64,000 bases of DNA from Pseudocercospora fijiensis CIRAD86. Lineage: Eukaryota > Ascomycota > Dothideomycetes > Mycosphaerellales > Mycosphaerellaceae. The position numbers and the translations under genes are program-made. Location of the stretch: the NCBI RefSeq assembly GCF_000340215.1, contig NW_006921537.1, positions 2,321,011 through 2,385,010 on the forward strand, read 5' to 3'. The notes under the pieces were generated by a model that worked only from the letters and a program-made list of their open reading frames with translations, did no database searches and was not told where the DNA came from. Shown piece by piece: positions 32,531-44,049 of this stretch (its first letter is position 1; each line of letters starts with the position of its first letter).

Positions 32531-33148
32531 TGTCAAGCAGCGCTATGGAGGAGTGGCGAAGTGTATACGGGTCCTGTGTTGGGTAGTTGCGACAGAGGTG
32601 TGGGATGTGGGTGGTGGCAGGTTTCACGGAGTCGATGGCGAGCCTGAGACTGTCGCAGAGCTATGCATAGGAGTAGAGGAGTTAATGGATAGATTCTGGT
32701 GTTGGTGGTGGTTGTGCGCAAGGTCCCTGGAGGCGTTGAGGGTTGAGGTGTCTCGAGGAGCATTTCGATACGAGTGAGGGAGTTGGTAGAGGGGCACGGC
32801 ACGCTCACGCTTTGATCGGACTGTCTCGACCCGATCTTTGAGAAGGTGGCAGTGCAAAAATCGAGCGGGCCAGCCCTTCCGTCGCGTGACAGCATGGATG
32901 GCGTTTCGGAGCTTTGCTGTAAATTAAGCGATATCGATAGCAGAAGGTGTTGGAGTGTGACGATGCTGCAGGAGTGAGCGGAGCTCGGTGAAAGTCAAGT
33001 CCGTGCCAGTCCGGGAACTTTTCCGAGGCGGAGGCGGAGGCGGAGGCGGAGGCGGCCCTGAGCTCCGACAGCAGAGAACGACCGCGACACGTGACAGCTG
33101 GTCTTCAGTCTTCAGGAACAGGAAGCACATTGAAGGATCTCGGCAAGC
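32531..33148. promoter_or_regulatory. Divergent promoter between NCS1 and COG6
   Basis: This 618-bp interval lies between the start codons of NCS1 (minus) and COG6 (plus). It includes the GAGGCG repeat listed separately. No specific regulator site was recognised. Confidence 0.45.
33025..33054 (+). repeat. GAGGCG hexanucleotide microsatellite, five units
   Basis: Five perfect tandem copies of GAGGCG lie 95-124 bp before the COG6 start codon, probably in the promoter or 5' leader. Confidence 0.9.
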
Positions 33149-35206
33149 ATGTCGACCTCTCACTCGGAGCACCTGTCATCCCCGGCCACAGAGAATGCCC
33201 CGAGCGCAGCACCGCGGTCGAACGCTCTTCAGAATCGCATCACAAGCGTGCTGTCGGCATCCTACGCCGACCTGGACATCCGCGATGCCCTTTCCATCCT
33301 GCACGAGAGAGGACTTCAGAATACAGCAGACACCAGGAGGAACCTTCGCTTGGACGTGCAGGAAGAGCTGATCCAGTGCAATGGAGATATTGTGCACGAC
33401 TTCGGCACGCTTTCCGAGCAGCTCAGGCGTATTGGACTTGCCATTGCCAATCTCAACAACAGCGCTGCTGAAATGCGGAAACATATTGCCGCTTCAACTC
33501 GCGACATTGGGCCCGTGGTGGACGAAGCCAAGACAGTTCTGGCGGACCGGAGACACGTCGAAACCAAGCAGCAGCTTCTGCATGCATGCAAGGCTCATTT
33601 CGTGCTGTCGGATCCCGATCTGTCATCGTTGACCTCAACCGCCGAACCTGTGAACGATGACTTCTTCCGCATTCTGACGAGGGTCAAGAAGATTCACCAA
33701 GACTGCCAGCTTCTGCTCGGCACCGAGAACCAGCGCCTGGGACTTGACATCCTCGAACAGAGCTCACGGCAACTGAATGCCGCATATCAAAAGCTCTACC
33801 GCTGGCTTCAGAAAGAGTTCAAATCCTTAGACTTGGAGAATCCTCAAATCAGTGCTGCGATCCGGCGAGCTTTAAGGGTGCTGGCGGAGAGACCAACTCT
33901 GTTCCAAAACTGCTTGGATTTCTTCGCCGAGGCTCGAGAGGATATATTGTCGAACAACTTCTATGCCGCCCTGACTGGCGCGCCTGTCGACCACGAGCAT
34001 CCCGTCATGGGCAAGGCCATCGAATTATCGGCCCATGATCCTCTACGATACATCAGTGACATGCTGGCATGGGCACACGCCGCTACTGTGTCAGAGCGAG
34101 AGGTACTGGAAGTCTTCTTCATCTCAGAAGGAGACGAGATAGCCAAAAGCATCCAAGCGGGAATCGAGAGTGAGCCTTGGTCAAAAGCTGTTGCCGAAGA
34201 AGATACTACCCAGCCATTTGATGGGCGCAAGGCACTCAACGAGCTCGTTGAACGTGATCTGGCTGGAGTCTTCCGGCAGCTCAGGCAACGTACAGAACAG
34301 GTCATCCAGAGCCATGAGGATGCCACTCTGGCCTACAAAATATCCAATCTTGTCACTTTTTACTCGAGCATTTTCGCGAAGCTCTTGACCCCAGACTCTA
34401 CGCTACTCAGTGCACTGCGCCCCATCGCAGACACAGCTATGAGGGCCTTCCGCTCGATCATGCGCGACCATGTCGCAAATTTGCAGACAGACTTCGCCAT
34501 TTCTACGACCGACGATCTTGCGCCCCCCGACTTCCTGATCGGTGCTCTGGAGACATTGAAGGTGCTTATGAAGAGTTACGACACGTCCAACGTACACGCC
34601 AACAGAGCTCAGCGCGTCGAAGATTTCCAGCCTGTGTTGCAAGAATCATTAGACCCATTCCTCGCGGGCTGCGAGAACATCACAAAACGTCTGCGTGCAC
34701 CAAGCAGCCACATCTTCGCCCTCAACTGCCTCTTTGCTACGAAAGATGTTTTAAGCTCATACAGCTTTGCGGATCGATCAGAAGAGCTACAACCGGGCAT
34801 CGAGGCTCATGAGCAGCAGTTGGCAGACGCGATGCACATCTGGTTCCTGCGCGAATCCGGGCTCAAGCATCTTGTGGATAACATCAATTCGTTGGATGAC
34901 CTCTCGTCATCATATAAAGATCCAAGTCAGCTCATCTCCATTGCACAGCAGCTCGATGCATTCTTGCCGACTGCGACGGAAGATGCTCGAGGATACCTCG
35001 GGCAGCTTGAGAACAGATCGTTGGCCAGGCGCGTCATTGAGCAGGCCGCTGAGCAATTTTGCGAGGATTTTGAAGAAATCGAGGCCATGATTATCCAGTC
35101 CGACGAGCTTCATGCCAAGCAGGTCAATGGTGATTTTGAGGAGGAAGTGTGGCTGAGAGAAGTGTTTCCCAGAACGCAGGACGAAATTCGGGTGCTGCTA
35201 AGTTGA
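33149..35206 (+). CDS. COG6: Conserved oligomeric Golgi complex subunit 6
   Basis: A single exon encodes 685 residues, within the usual range for Cog6. The N-terminal conserved region reads NALQNRITSVLSASYADLDI, then RDALSILHERGL and NLRLDVQEELIQCNGDIV. A coiled-coil-prone segment follows (FGTLSEQLRRIGLAIANLNN). Further family segments are KKIHQDCQLLLGTENQRLGL and RWLQKEFKSLDLENPQIS. The all-helical C-terminal part resembles the CATCHR tethering fold. COG6 is in lobe B of the COG tether, needed for retrograde traffic within the Golgi and correct glycosylation. The start at 33149 (MSTSHSEHLSSP) is the first ATG of the frame. Confidence 0.92.
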   Translation: MSTSHSEHLSSPATENAPSAAPRSNALQNRITSVLSASYADLDIRDALSILHERGLQNTADTRRNLRLDVQEELIQCNGDIVHDFGTLSEQLRRIGLAIANLNNSAAEMRKHIAASTRDIGPVVDEAKTVLADRRHVETKQQLLHACKAHFVLSDPDLSSLTSTAEPVNDDFFRILTRVKKIHQDCQLLLGTENQRLGLDILEQSSRQLNAAYQKLYRWLQKEFKSLDLENPQISAAIRRALRVLAERPTLFQNCLDFFAEAREDILSNNFYAALTGAPVDHEHPVMGKAIELSAHDPLRYISDMLAWAHAATVSEREVLEVFFISEGDEIAKSIQAGIESEPWSKAVAEEDTTQPFDGRKALNELVERDLAGVFRQLRQRTEQVIQSHEDATLAYKISNLVTFYSSIFAKLLTPDSTLLSALRPIADTAMRAFRSIMRDHVANLQTDFAISTTDDLAPPDFLIGALETLKVLMKSYDTSNVHANRAQRVEDFQPVLQESLDPFLAGCENITKRLRAPSSHIFALNCLFATKDVLSSYSFADRSEELQPGIEAHEQQLADAMHIWFLRESGLKHLVDNINSLDDLSSSYKDPSQLISIAQQLDAFLPTATEDARGYLGQLENRSLARRVIEQAAEQFCEDFEEIEAMIIQSDELHAKQVNGDFEEEVWLREVFPRTQDEIRVLLS

Positions 35207-35527
35207 TCACTCGTTATCTTCGATTATGAAAGCTTTCACAACACTACCCCATGATGAAGTTTTCAACCATTTCGGGTCTTCCGAAGCTGAACGGATACCT
35301 TACGTTCTTGCTTCACATCCATCGAAACACTTCAATCACCCCGATCGGTCAGCTCGGAGAACAGCTGAAGTCACTGCCGGGCGAACAGACTTCATCTCTG
35401 CAATATCAACACGCAACCCGGACAAGACGATTTTGGGCCTGCATGGGGCTATGCTCGCACACAGGCACTTCCTACTCAGTGACTCAAGCGCAAGACGACT
35501 CTGCAATCAAGCTAAACATACAATTCG
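35207..35527. other. Convergent intergenic region
   Basis: COG6 and the oxidoreductase gene converge here (321 bp). No gene is supported; it should contain both terminators. Confidence 0.4.
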
Positions 35528-37113
35528 TCAATCTGTGGATGTGTCTGCAGGCTCACTAATATCTATCGCAGATGGTGGCTTTGCCTGGTCCAAGGTATTG
35601 TCTCTCGTGATATGGACATGAGCCTTGGCACCTGTGGAAATGCTGGTCGTCGATTCGACGTAGCTGCCTCCATCTAGAAGCCAATGAGAATCGACTGATG
35701 AACCAGATGCAGGGGAAATACTCACAAGAGGCACGATGATATTGATCTGGCCAAGCGATCTTGGTGCCGACTTCCATTGCTACGCGATGGACAAAGTTCG
35801 GATCTCGCAAGAACTCGCGTGCCACTGAGCAGAAGTCTGCCTTGCCATTCTCGATGATCTATGACAGAGTATCAGCACTGTGCTCCTAGTTATCGCACGA
35901 AATTGCATGCAGGGAGCCTCACATCTGCTACTGTAGCGCCATCTCTGATCCAGCCCACTGCACCTACGTAGAGACCGGGAATACCGAGATCTTTTACTGC
36001 TTTTGCAAACTTGACCTGATACTGAGGACCCATTTCTACTTTCTGCCTGCGATCTGTGCCTCCGCTCGAGACGTCTAGCATGTCAACGCCTTCAGCGGCG
36101 AGAATTGGTGCAAATCGCAGCGTGTCTTCCAATTCCCAGCCCTCGCCAGGAGGCAGCCAGTCCACCTGAGCATTCGATTAACTCTCGCCTCAGCTACTGC
36201 ATTGCTGACTTACCGCGGAGATCTTCCAGAACAGTAGTGTCTCCGGAGGCACATTACGGCGAATCTTTCGAATGATCTCGACCGCGAACTTGATGCGATT
36301 TTCAAAACTGCCTCCCCATTCATCAGTACGCTTATTACTCGCAGGACTTGCGAAGGAGTGTATCAGGTATCCATGAGCACCGTGTACAGCTACGATACGA
36401 CATCCAGCTTCCACTGCTCTTTTCGCAGCTTGTCCAAATGCTTCTATCACTTCCCATATCTCGTTTGCAGTCATCTCTTTCGGTAGAGGGTAATTGTCAT
36501 TCCACGACTCTGCAGTCGGTGCAAGCACTCTATCAGGGAAGCCACCGTACTGCTCCGGTACTGTTCGAAGGCCGAGCCATGGGGGACAGATGCTGGCTTT
36601 TCGGCCCGCGTGCTGAATCTGGATAGCGGCGTGCTTGCTCTGTGAGTGTATGAAGTCTACCACACGTTTGACTGGCGCTATTTGTGCATCAGACCATAGG
36701 CCGGCATCTTGCACAGAATTGAGACCCTATCAGTACATCGGCACTGGTAAGCTGTTTGACCTGCTCGCGAACACGTAGCGGCCTACCGATGGCAGCACAG
36801 CGGTCGCTTCCAGGGTCACCAGAGCAGCACCTCGCAGAGCGAACTGCCCGGCATTGACCAAATGGAAGTCAGTCATCATGCCGTCGCTTGAGCAACTATA
36901 CATGCACATCGGCGAGACGAAGATCCTGTTGCAGAAGGTGACCCCACGAATGGTTAGCGGCCGGAATACGGGACTGATTGCATTTTCTGGAGATCCATTC
37001 TTATCAAGAAGAGCAGCACCAACAGGCGTTGACTGCTTGGGCGTGAAATATGGGATCCCTGGCTCTTGAACACTACGATAATCGGTATAGTCGCTGCCGT
37101 TCGTTGAGGCCAT
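35528..37113 (-). CDS. NADH:flavin oxidoreductase of the old yellow enzyme family (YqjM-like)
   Basis: Proposed minus-strand exons are 37113-36787, 36726-36214, 36165-35923, 35858-35726 and 35673-35528, giving 453 residues. The fold is an FMN-binding TIM barrel. Visible motifs are FVSPMCMYS (the redox-tuning Cys of the thermophilic-like class), QIQHAGRKAS, VHGAHGYLIHSFASP (the substrate-binding His pair), DEWGGSFENRIKF, MLDVSSGG, VGAVGWIRDG and SVAREFLRDPNFV. Such enzymes reduce activated C=C bonds with NAD(P)H. The strand-6 Arg that contacts the flavin in OYE appears as Lys (FWKISA). The last exon adds an unfamiliar tail (STTSISTGAKAHVHITRDN) and is the least certain part; the protein could end sooner. 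The physiological substrate is unknown. Confidence 0.8.
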
Positions 37114-37649
37114 AGCTTGATAGTAAGGTAGAGATTCGAATCCAGTCTGTCTCAAGAAGTTGTTGAGAACCGAGCAGATGATACCACAATAATGCAGGTG
37201 AAGAGCATTGACATGGAAGGAAAAGTCGCGATCAAGGCGTCGTTGTCCGCCAAGCAACTGCTTACGTAACACCATTGCCGCCCCTGTAACTCTTTCACAA
37301 TTCTCACTTCAGAATCCAGACGACATAAGAGCACGCTATGGCTGCAGGGGATTGACATCCCGCGCGCACGAATTGTTTTCAAGCACCAGCGCCTCATACC
37401 GACGATGTATCGGCCTAGAACGAACTTCAGGGCGTACCCTCGCTATGTGGGAAATGACGAGGCATTTAGGCGAGGAAGATATGGAAGACTCGCTTTCTGG
37501 TGACGCTAGATCGCTCTGCTGTGTTGAGTGTGGGATGCTGTAAGGCCTGGTGGAGAGTCCTCGTCAAGTCTCCTGCGACACTAGAGCAACCATCATATCA
37601 CTCTCAGAGGTCCTCGTTCTTCTCGACGAGACCCAGCATAATTCCTCTA
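37114..37649. other. Intergenic
   Basis: A 536-bp interval lies between two minus-strand genes. It should include the oxidoreductase promoter. No gene is supported. Confidence 0.4.
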
Positions 37650-38441
37650 TTACAGAGAAGCAGGATTGACCTCTTTCGGGACAGCTTCAGCTTCAATCAC
37701 GGCTGAGAAGCGAGCCTCGAGCTCTGCCGTTGTCTCCGGCTCTTCCGTCCCAAGGAAAATTGCGATGAATTGATGCTCAAACCATGCCCGAATACGTGCA
37801 TCCCACATTGCACGAGCCCTGGGCTTCACGGGAGGACGGAAATGGCCACGAGATGCGATCAAGGCCTCGTTCGATCTCAGGGCGAAGCACTCGGCATCAA
37901 TTCTCTTCAATTCTGGGTAATTCCAGAGCATGCTCCTCCACGATGCTTCGGATCTGGCGAATGCTTTCTCACGAGAGAGCCGATCAGACCCAAGCAGACA
38001 GGTCGCCATCTGCTTTGGTGAGGAGGCTTTGCGGAGGAGAGGATTGATCACTGCGCTTCGCACGAATTTGGCCTTGCATGCATTACTGGCCTTCGAGTCA
38101 TTTCGCATCATTGCGTCGAACAGCTGTCCCACTAAATCCACCGTGGGCTGAGCGCCAGGGGCGCGAAAGAACAAGCCTTGTTGGAGACGCTTTGAGCTTT
38201 TGATGCAGTTCTGCCAGGTGCGAGAGATCTTCTGAGCAAAGAGCAGGTCCTTCATTGGAAGATGCGATAGAATCTCCTCGAGGAGCTCGATTGTTTCGAG
38301 CGTCTGGTGGCAGGCTTTGAATGCCGGCTACACAGAATGTCAGCTGCTGCCGATGCCTGTGCATGTCTTGGTGCTCGCCTTCCGCGCTTGCGTCTGCTCG
38401 TAATGTTCCGCGCGGGAAGGCGGTGACACCATGTCTGCCAT
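37650..38441 (-). CDS. F-box-type protein, tandem copy 1 (GC-AG intron)
   Basis: Proposed minus-strand exons are 38441-38379 and 38327-37650, giving 246 residues. The F-box-like motif is TLETIELLEEILSHLPMKDL, then FAQKISRTWQNCIKSSKRLQ and GLFFRAPGA. A later segment (FARSEASWRSMLWNYPEL) recurs in the two neighbours as ADASWRRMLFTQPP and PEASWRRMLLSQPP. The 51-nt intron has the donor AAG-GCGAGC (GC instead of GT) and a CTGAC branch site. Its position just before the F-box matches the GT-AG intron of copy 3, which supports the call. A GT donor further upstream (after MADM) would also keep frame, giving a shorter N-terminus. Likely an SCF-ligase adaptor; the substrate is unknown. Confidence 0.68.
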
Positions 38442-38701
38442 TTTTGCGACACACAATGGACGTTTGTGTAAGGCGGTAGTCAAGGGCGCGACGTGTGGTG
38501 AGTGCAATTGCCAGGGCTGTGCGCAGAAGTGGCGTGGTTGACCAGGTGAGCGTCAAGGAGAAAGATCTGAAGCAGAAGCTGACGATGAAGCAGCACTTCA
38601 TTTCACAATACTACGTTCAAGCACACAGAACGAGAGAACAGCCACACGCATTCCCTAAACCGCCGTGTCATAGTCCAAGGGCTCCAGTAGCCATCCTGCG
38701 C

Positions 38702-39351
38702 TCAAAGCTTCATGATCTCCTCCGCCATCTCACATTCCTCAAACTTCCCCAGAGCATACACAGTACACCGGAAAGCACGCCGGCAGTACTCATTATCGAG
38801 CGGATGTGTACCAGCTGGGGACGTCCACCACACAGGCCATGGCGGTTGACTCAACAGCATTCTACGCCACGAAGCTTCTGGCTTCGAAGCCGCGGCAGGT
38901 ATATCTTGGATATAGCACGGAATGCGACGCTCCTTAGGCCAGGCAGTAATATCCTCACCGGTGGAAATGCACGCCGCCATGCCCGCCCGTCCAAAGATTT
39001 TGTACAATAGTGGATTCAACATCGGTACTGGCTTGGGGGTGGCTAGATCAGCATCCCAACGACGGAATGGTATCGGCTGGACCTCGTCAGCGTGTTGTGT
39101 TATGATGACGCGGACGAGCTCACGTATGGTTTCTTCTCCTTCTCCAAATCCACAGGTTCCTCGCACGCGATGATAGCCCCCGCTGGTCGGAAGAAGAGCG
39201 CTTTTTGGAGATTGGGTGATGTCTCGATCATGTCCTTCCACGACTTGCAGACTGCCTGGGCGAATAGGAGATCTTTGATGGGGAGGCCAAGAAGAATGTG
39301 TTCCAGCAACTCAACGGTGCTCAGTACTGCATCGCAGGCTGAATCTGCCAT
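38702..39351 (-). CDS. F-box-type protein, tandem copy 2
   Basis: Exons on the minus strand are 39351-39124 and 39076-38702, giving 200 residues. The start MADSACDAVLSTVELLEHIL leads straight into the F-box motif (LGLPIKDLLFAQAVCKSWKD), then NLQKALFFRPAGAIIACEEP. The 47-nt intron has GTGAGC and a CGCTGAC branch site nine bases before CAG; removing it joins KKPY to PIPFRRWDADLATP. The second half contains MLNPLLYKIFGRAGMAAC and PEASWRRMLLSQPPWPVWW, a block conserved in the other two copies. Unlike copies 1 and 3, there is no intron before the F-box. The role is inferred only from the motif. Confidence 0.72.
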
Positions 39352-39713
39352 TGTTGTTGTTATGTTGGCATGTCGATGTGATGGTGAAAGCTCAATTGTG
39401 AGGAAAGAGAAAGAAAAGGCGCGACTGACGCACGGACTTCATCTGCATGACCGTTTGGACTTGTGATTATAGAGTCATCTTTCCCGCGAAAAGGTCGAAA
39501 CGCTTTTCTAGGAAGCAAATCTAATGTGACTTCCCATCGCTCGATCGGGACACCCGCTCCTCATGTGAAGGAAAGGAACGCTTCAATTTCAATTGCTCCC
39601 GAAGCACTGCTGCTCACCAATCCTCGTCAATCTGATCCACATGAATCTTCAAAGCTGAGAGAATTAGGGAGCCTAGAATCAACTATAGGAGACTTCGTCC
39701 TGGATCGAATGGC

Positions 39714-40651
39714 TCACACGCCTTCCAGCTGTTTCGCCGACTTGTAGCGAGGCAACCTGAGCAGAGTAGCGCTGAGCATTGCTGGCATGATGGCATCATG
39801 AATTGTAACCCAGAAGATCATGAATTGCGATAACTGCAGCAGAATGTCAAGCACCTGATTCACCGGCGTCCCTTGAAGCATTTGGATCAAGATTTGCCGG
39901 TGATTTTCATAGTGTTCGTCCTCATCCTCTTCGAAGGCCTGCCTTATTGGTTGCTGGATATGCAGTGGAAGTATGCTGAAGAATCGTGCTTTGTGATCAC
40001 GAATGGCCTCCAGAATAGCTTCAGATCTCTTACTGGCAGGCATGTCCGCACCTGGGTCGAGAGCCTCTCTCATAGCTGTGATTTCAGGCGAGTCGTCTTG
40101 AATCAACTCATCCTGTGCTTGCAAAATCCGGCTCCTCATGTCGATGCTTGCTTGAGGTGGCTGCGTAAACAGCATTCTGCGCCACGAAGCGTCTGCGCGC
40201 ATGAATCTGTCCTCTGGTCGTGGCTTTGTTTCCAGTTGAAGAATCTCCCGTGCCATGTTGAAGCTGCCGAAGGAGTTCAGAAGAAGTGGATTGATGAAGA
40301 GGTCATCAGGTGGCGACCATTTGACGATGACCCCGTCTGGCAAACTTGGGAGCGCAATGATCTTGCCAGCCGGCTTGAAGAAGAGGCCTCTCTGCAGCTT
40401 GATGCTACTGTCAACGCATGCCTTCCACGTCTTGCACACTCGTTGATCGAGGAGCAAGTCGCGCATCGGCAGGTGCAGTAGAATGTTCTCGAGCAGCTCA
40501 GGAGTGTCGAGGGTGTGGTGACAAGCGATGTATGACTATAGAGAATCAGCGTTTGCTCATCTCGTAGGCGGCTCAAGCGTTGCGGCTTTACCTTGATGTT
40601 GTCGGCACCATGGCCGATCTGGTCGCCAGAAGCTGGAGCCGAAGTCGACAT
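39714..40651 (-). CDS. F-box-type protein, tandem copy 3
   Basis: Exons on the minus strand are 40651-40592 and 40535-39714, giving 293 residues. Exon 1 encodes MSTSAPASGDQIGHGADNIK and ends at a GTAAAG donor. Exon 2 opens with SYIACHHTLDTPELLENILL, then HLPMRDLLLDQRVCKTWKAC and LFFKPAGKIIALP. The conserved block MRADASWRRMLFTQPPQA is present. The C-terminus is the longest of the three and includes a helical stretch around VNQVLDILLQLSQFMIFWVT. Together with copies 1 and 2 it forms a head-to-tail array on one strand. SCF-adaptor function is inferred from the motif; no substrate domain is recognised. Confidence 0.74.
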
Positions 40652-41266
40652 AATGTCGCTATTCTGGATCTTCGGTGGTGCTGTGTGGAAGTCGGCCGTT
40701 GCTTGAGTGCAACTACAGATGCGAAGCTGATCGCGAAGGAAGATTGCGGCCCGGTTTCACGTGCAAACGCGGCACGCCACCAAAGGTTCACTTCAGGAGT
40801 TCGACCCGAGACTCACACGCAGAGCGAGCGAGAGGGAGCTACAGCGGTATTCTGCAGTACAGTAGCCTATCACGACTAACAAGGCAAGAGCGACCGGCAC
40901 TTACTGATTGACTAGGATCATCCGAAAACCAGCAGTAGCATTTATCTCCCTAACGCGCAGCCCATGTATGAAGAAAGCACACACCCAGAACGCAGCAACA
41001 AAGTCAAGTCCTGATGCAATAGTAGTGTCTCATCAACCACTTCCGCATAGCATAATGCCGCCTAAGCTACTCGCTGTAAAGCACAACCGAGAAGCCCACT
41101 CCGCAGCAGTAATCGCACACACCTGCGAATCTGGCCCGCTCGTCGAAGTCCAATATGATGCTGACCTCGAGGATTTTTTCATGCCATCCCGGGTTCCTCT
41201 ACGCCGAAGTCAAAATCGGTCGTGTGTCTGAAAGCCCAGAACAATCGCCCTTTCTAACATCGACCC
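40652..41266. other. Intergenic
   Basis: 615 bp lie between the F-box copy 3 start and the UBC4 stop, both on the minus strand. A 58-codon open frame at 41054 on the plus strand has no recognisable content and is not called as a gene. Confidence 0.4.
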
Positions 41267-42010
<744 letters not shown>

Positions 42011-42665
42011 GGCAGCTGTGTGATGTGTGTGTCCGGTGTTGTTCCGTGTTCAGTCGAGTGTCGGTGGTCGTGGGGTGTGGTTTTGTTGGCAGAGAGAGTT
42101 ATTGCACGAAGAAGAGTGACGACTTTGGGCGCTGCAGTCGCCGTTGTTCAGCCAAGCCAAGCGTCACTAAGCCGTTTTAAGGCTAATCCCGCTTAGTTGA
42201 GAAACGTCACAGGCACTCGAAGTCGCAAGACCACGCCGCTCGTGAATGTCTGAGTTAAAAATGTTCTTGTTTCAGTGAAGGAGAATCTTTAGAAGCGGGT
42301 TGGAAGTGTAGAGAACAAGGGACATGGACAGGAATGGCAACACATCAGGTGGCGGTCCGGTTCCACGACATATTCTCAGCGGCCAAATGCAATGCAGGGT
42401 TGCGCTTTTAGACTTCGAGTCTTCGACTCTGCTGCAGGCGCGCGGCAACCACAGCCTCCTTTCGATGCAACATACACTAGTTAGAGCCTCTGCGGCTGGA
42501 ACACACCGCTGTGGTCGCTTGCCTGTCCGCGAATTTGCCTCCCGACAGTACTGTATAAGGTCTGTCTGCAGCCCTCTCCTATTTTGTATAAACCACCAAG
42601 CACGAACAATGCTGCATGATGACGGAAGCCTGCCAAGTGAGACCTGGCCGAAACGTCCGACGGTT
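42011..42665. other. Intergenic, UBC4 promoter
   Basis: 655 bp lie between the UBC4 start and the stop of glutaryl-CoA dehydrogenase. Open frames here are unsupported. The interval should contain the UBC4 promoter. Confidence 0.4.
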
Positions 42666-44049
42666 CTAAACAAAGGCTTGAATGCCGGTAATAGCCCGAC
42701 CTAGAATCAATGCTGGCGGAGCATGGTCAGCGATCAGTTCCACATGCATGCTGACGCGATCTGGTGCAACTTACAGTGAATATCACTTTGTCCCTCGTAC
42801 GTCTGTGTCACGAACAGATTGGAAACATGTCGTCCAATATGGTACTCATCTGAAGCAGCGTTGCCGCCAAATATTTCCTGCAGATTTCGTGCTCCGATAA
42901 GTGCTCGATCACAATTCTGTCGCTTGATCATAGAGATCATCTCTGGTGCGGCCTTGCCCTCGTCCTTCAGTCTACCGACCTGATATGCTGCGAGAATGCC
43001 GTATGCGGCATCAGTTGTGGCATCTGCGAGCTTCTTCTGCACAAGCTGATATTTTGCGATAGGATTGCCCTTAAACTGCTTCCGCTCGAGAGCATATTCT
43101 CGTGCTCGAGCAATGCAGTCTTCTAGTGCACCCATAACACCCCACGCAATACCATATCGTGCACTGTTCAAGCAGGAAAATGGTCCTCGCAAGCCCTCAA
43201 CTTCTGGGAACATCATCTCCTTCGGCACTGGCAGATCATCCATCTGGATCATACCGGTGATCGATGCTCGAAGACCATTCTTGTGCTTCAAAGGAGGAGT
43301 CTCCAAGGTACCAGGTGGACAGTCTGATCGTTTGATCGTAAAGCCTCGAATCTTGCCAGTCTCCTGCAGCTTCGCCCAGACAAGGAATACATCTGCAATC
43401 GGTGAGTTGGTGATCCAAGTCTTTGCACCCGACAAGCTGTAGTATCCTTCCTTGGTTGGATGCGGCTTCGCCACACTTTCCATGCTTCCAGGATCTGAGC
43501 CGTGGTTGGGCTCTGTCAGGCCAAAGCAGCCCAACATCTTGCCCCTGGCCATCTCGGGCAAGAACATGTCCTTCTGTTCCTGCGTGCCAAATTCTTCGAT
43601 ACCGCCCATAGCCAGTGACGATTGCACGCTCATTCCTGATCGGTATCCAGAGTCGACTCTTTCTACGGCACGCGTGATCAAGCCAGAAGCTACCGAGGAC
43701 ACGCCAGCGCACCCATATCCTTTTATTGTGGCCCCAAGCAGGCCAAGCTCGCCCATCTCTTCTAAGATCTTCCTATCGTAGTCTTCATTTCGATATGCCT
43801 CTATGCAAAAGGTCAGTAATGGTTGGAGAATGAGGTAGTTCACGCTCGCACACCAAGTACTCTAGGAAGCATCCGCTCTTGGCAATATGACTCTGCAGTC
43901 TCTGCAATCGCAAGCTCTTCCTCTGTGAAATTTATGGCCGAGTTGAGCGGATCCTTCCAATCGAATGCGGTGGGCGTTGATGCATAGCGGCGGCCAATGA
44001 CTGATGCTGTGTATTGCCTGGCGGCACGCGTTGTTAATGACTTGAACAT
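42666..44049 (-). CDS. GCDH: Glutaryl-CoA dehydrogenase, mitochondrial
   Basis: Exons on the minus strand are 44049-43854, 43800-42775 and 42712-42666, giving 422 residues. The N-terminus (MFKSLTTRAARQYTASVIGR) looks like a mitochondrial presequence. Acyl-CoA dehydrogenase motifs are GCFGLTEPNHGSDPGSM, GAKTWITNSPIADVFLVWAK, SARYGIAWGVMGALEDC, and QTYEGQSDIH, whose Glu (about residue 401) is the catalytic base. The ending LILGRAITGIQAFV is characteristic of the glutaryl-CoA branch rather than the short-chain enzymes. The enzyme oxidatively decarboxylates glutaryl-CoA to crotonyl-CoA in lysine and tryptophan breakdown. The small last exon (47 nt) is required to complete this motif. It lies divergently from RAD27. 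Confidence 0.92.

Noticed and set aside
41054..41231. Small plus-strand open frame beginning MPPKLLAVKHNREAHSA
   Set aside because: Too short, with no recognisable content; it lies in the UBC4 3' flank.
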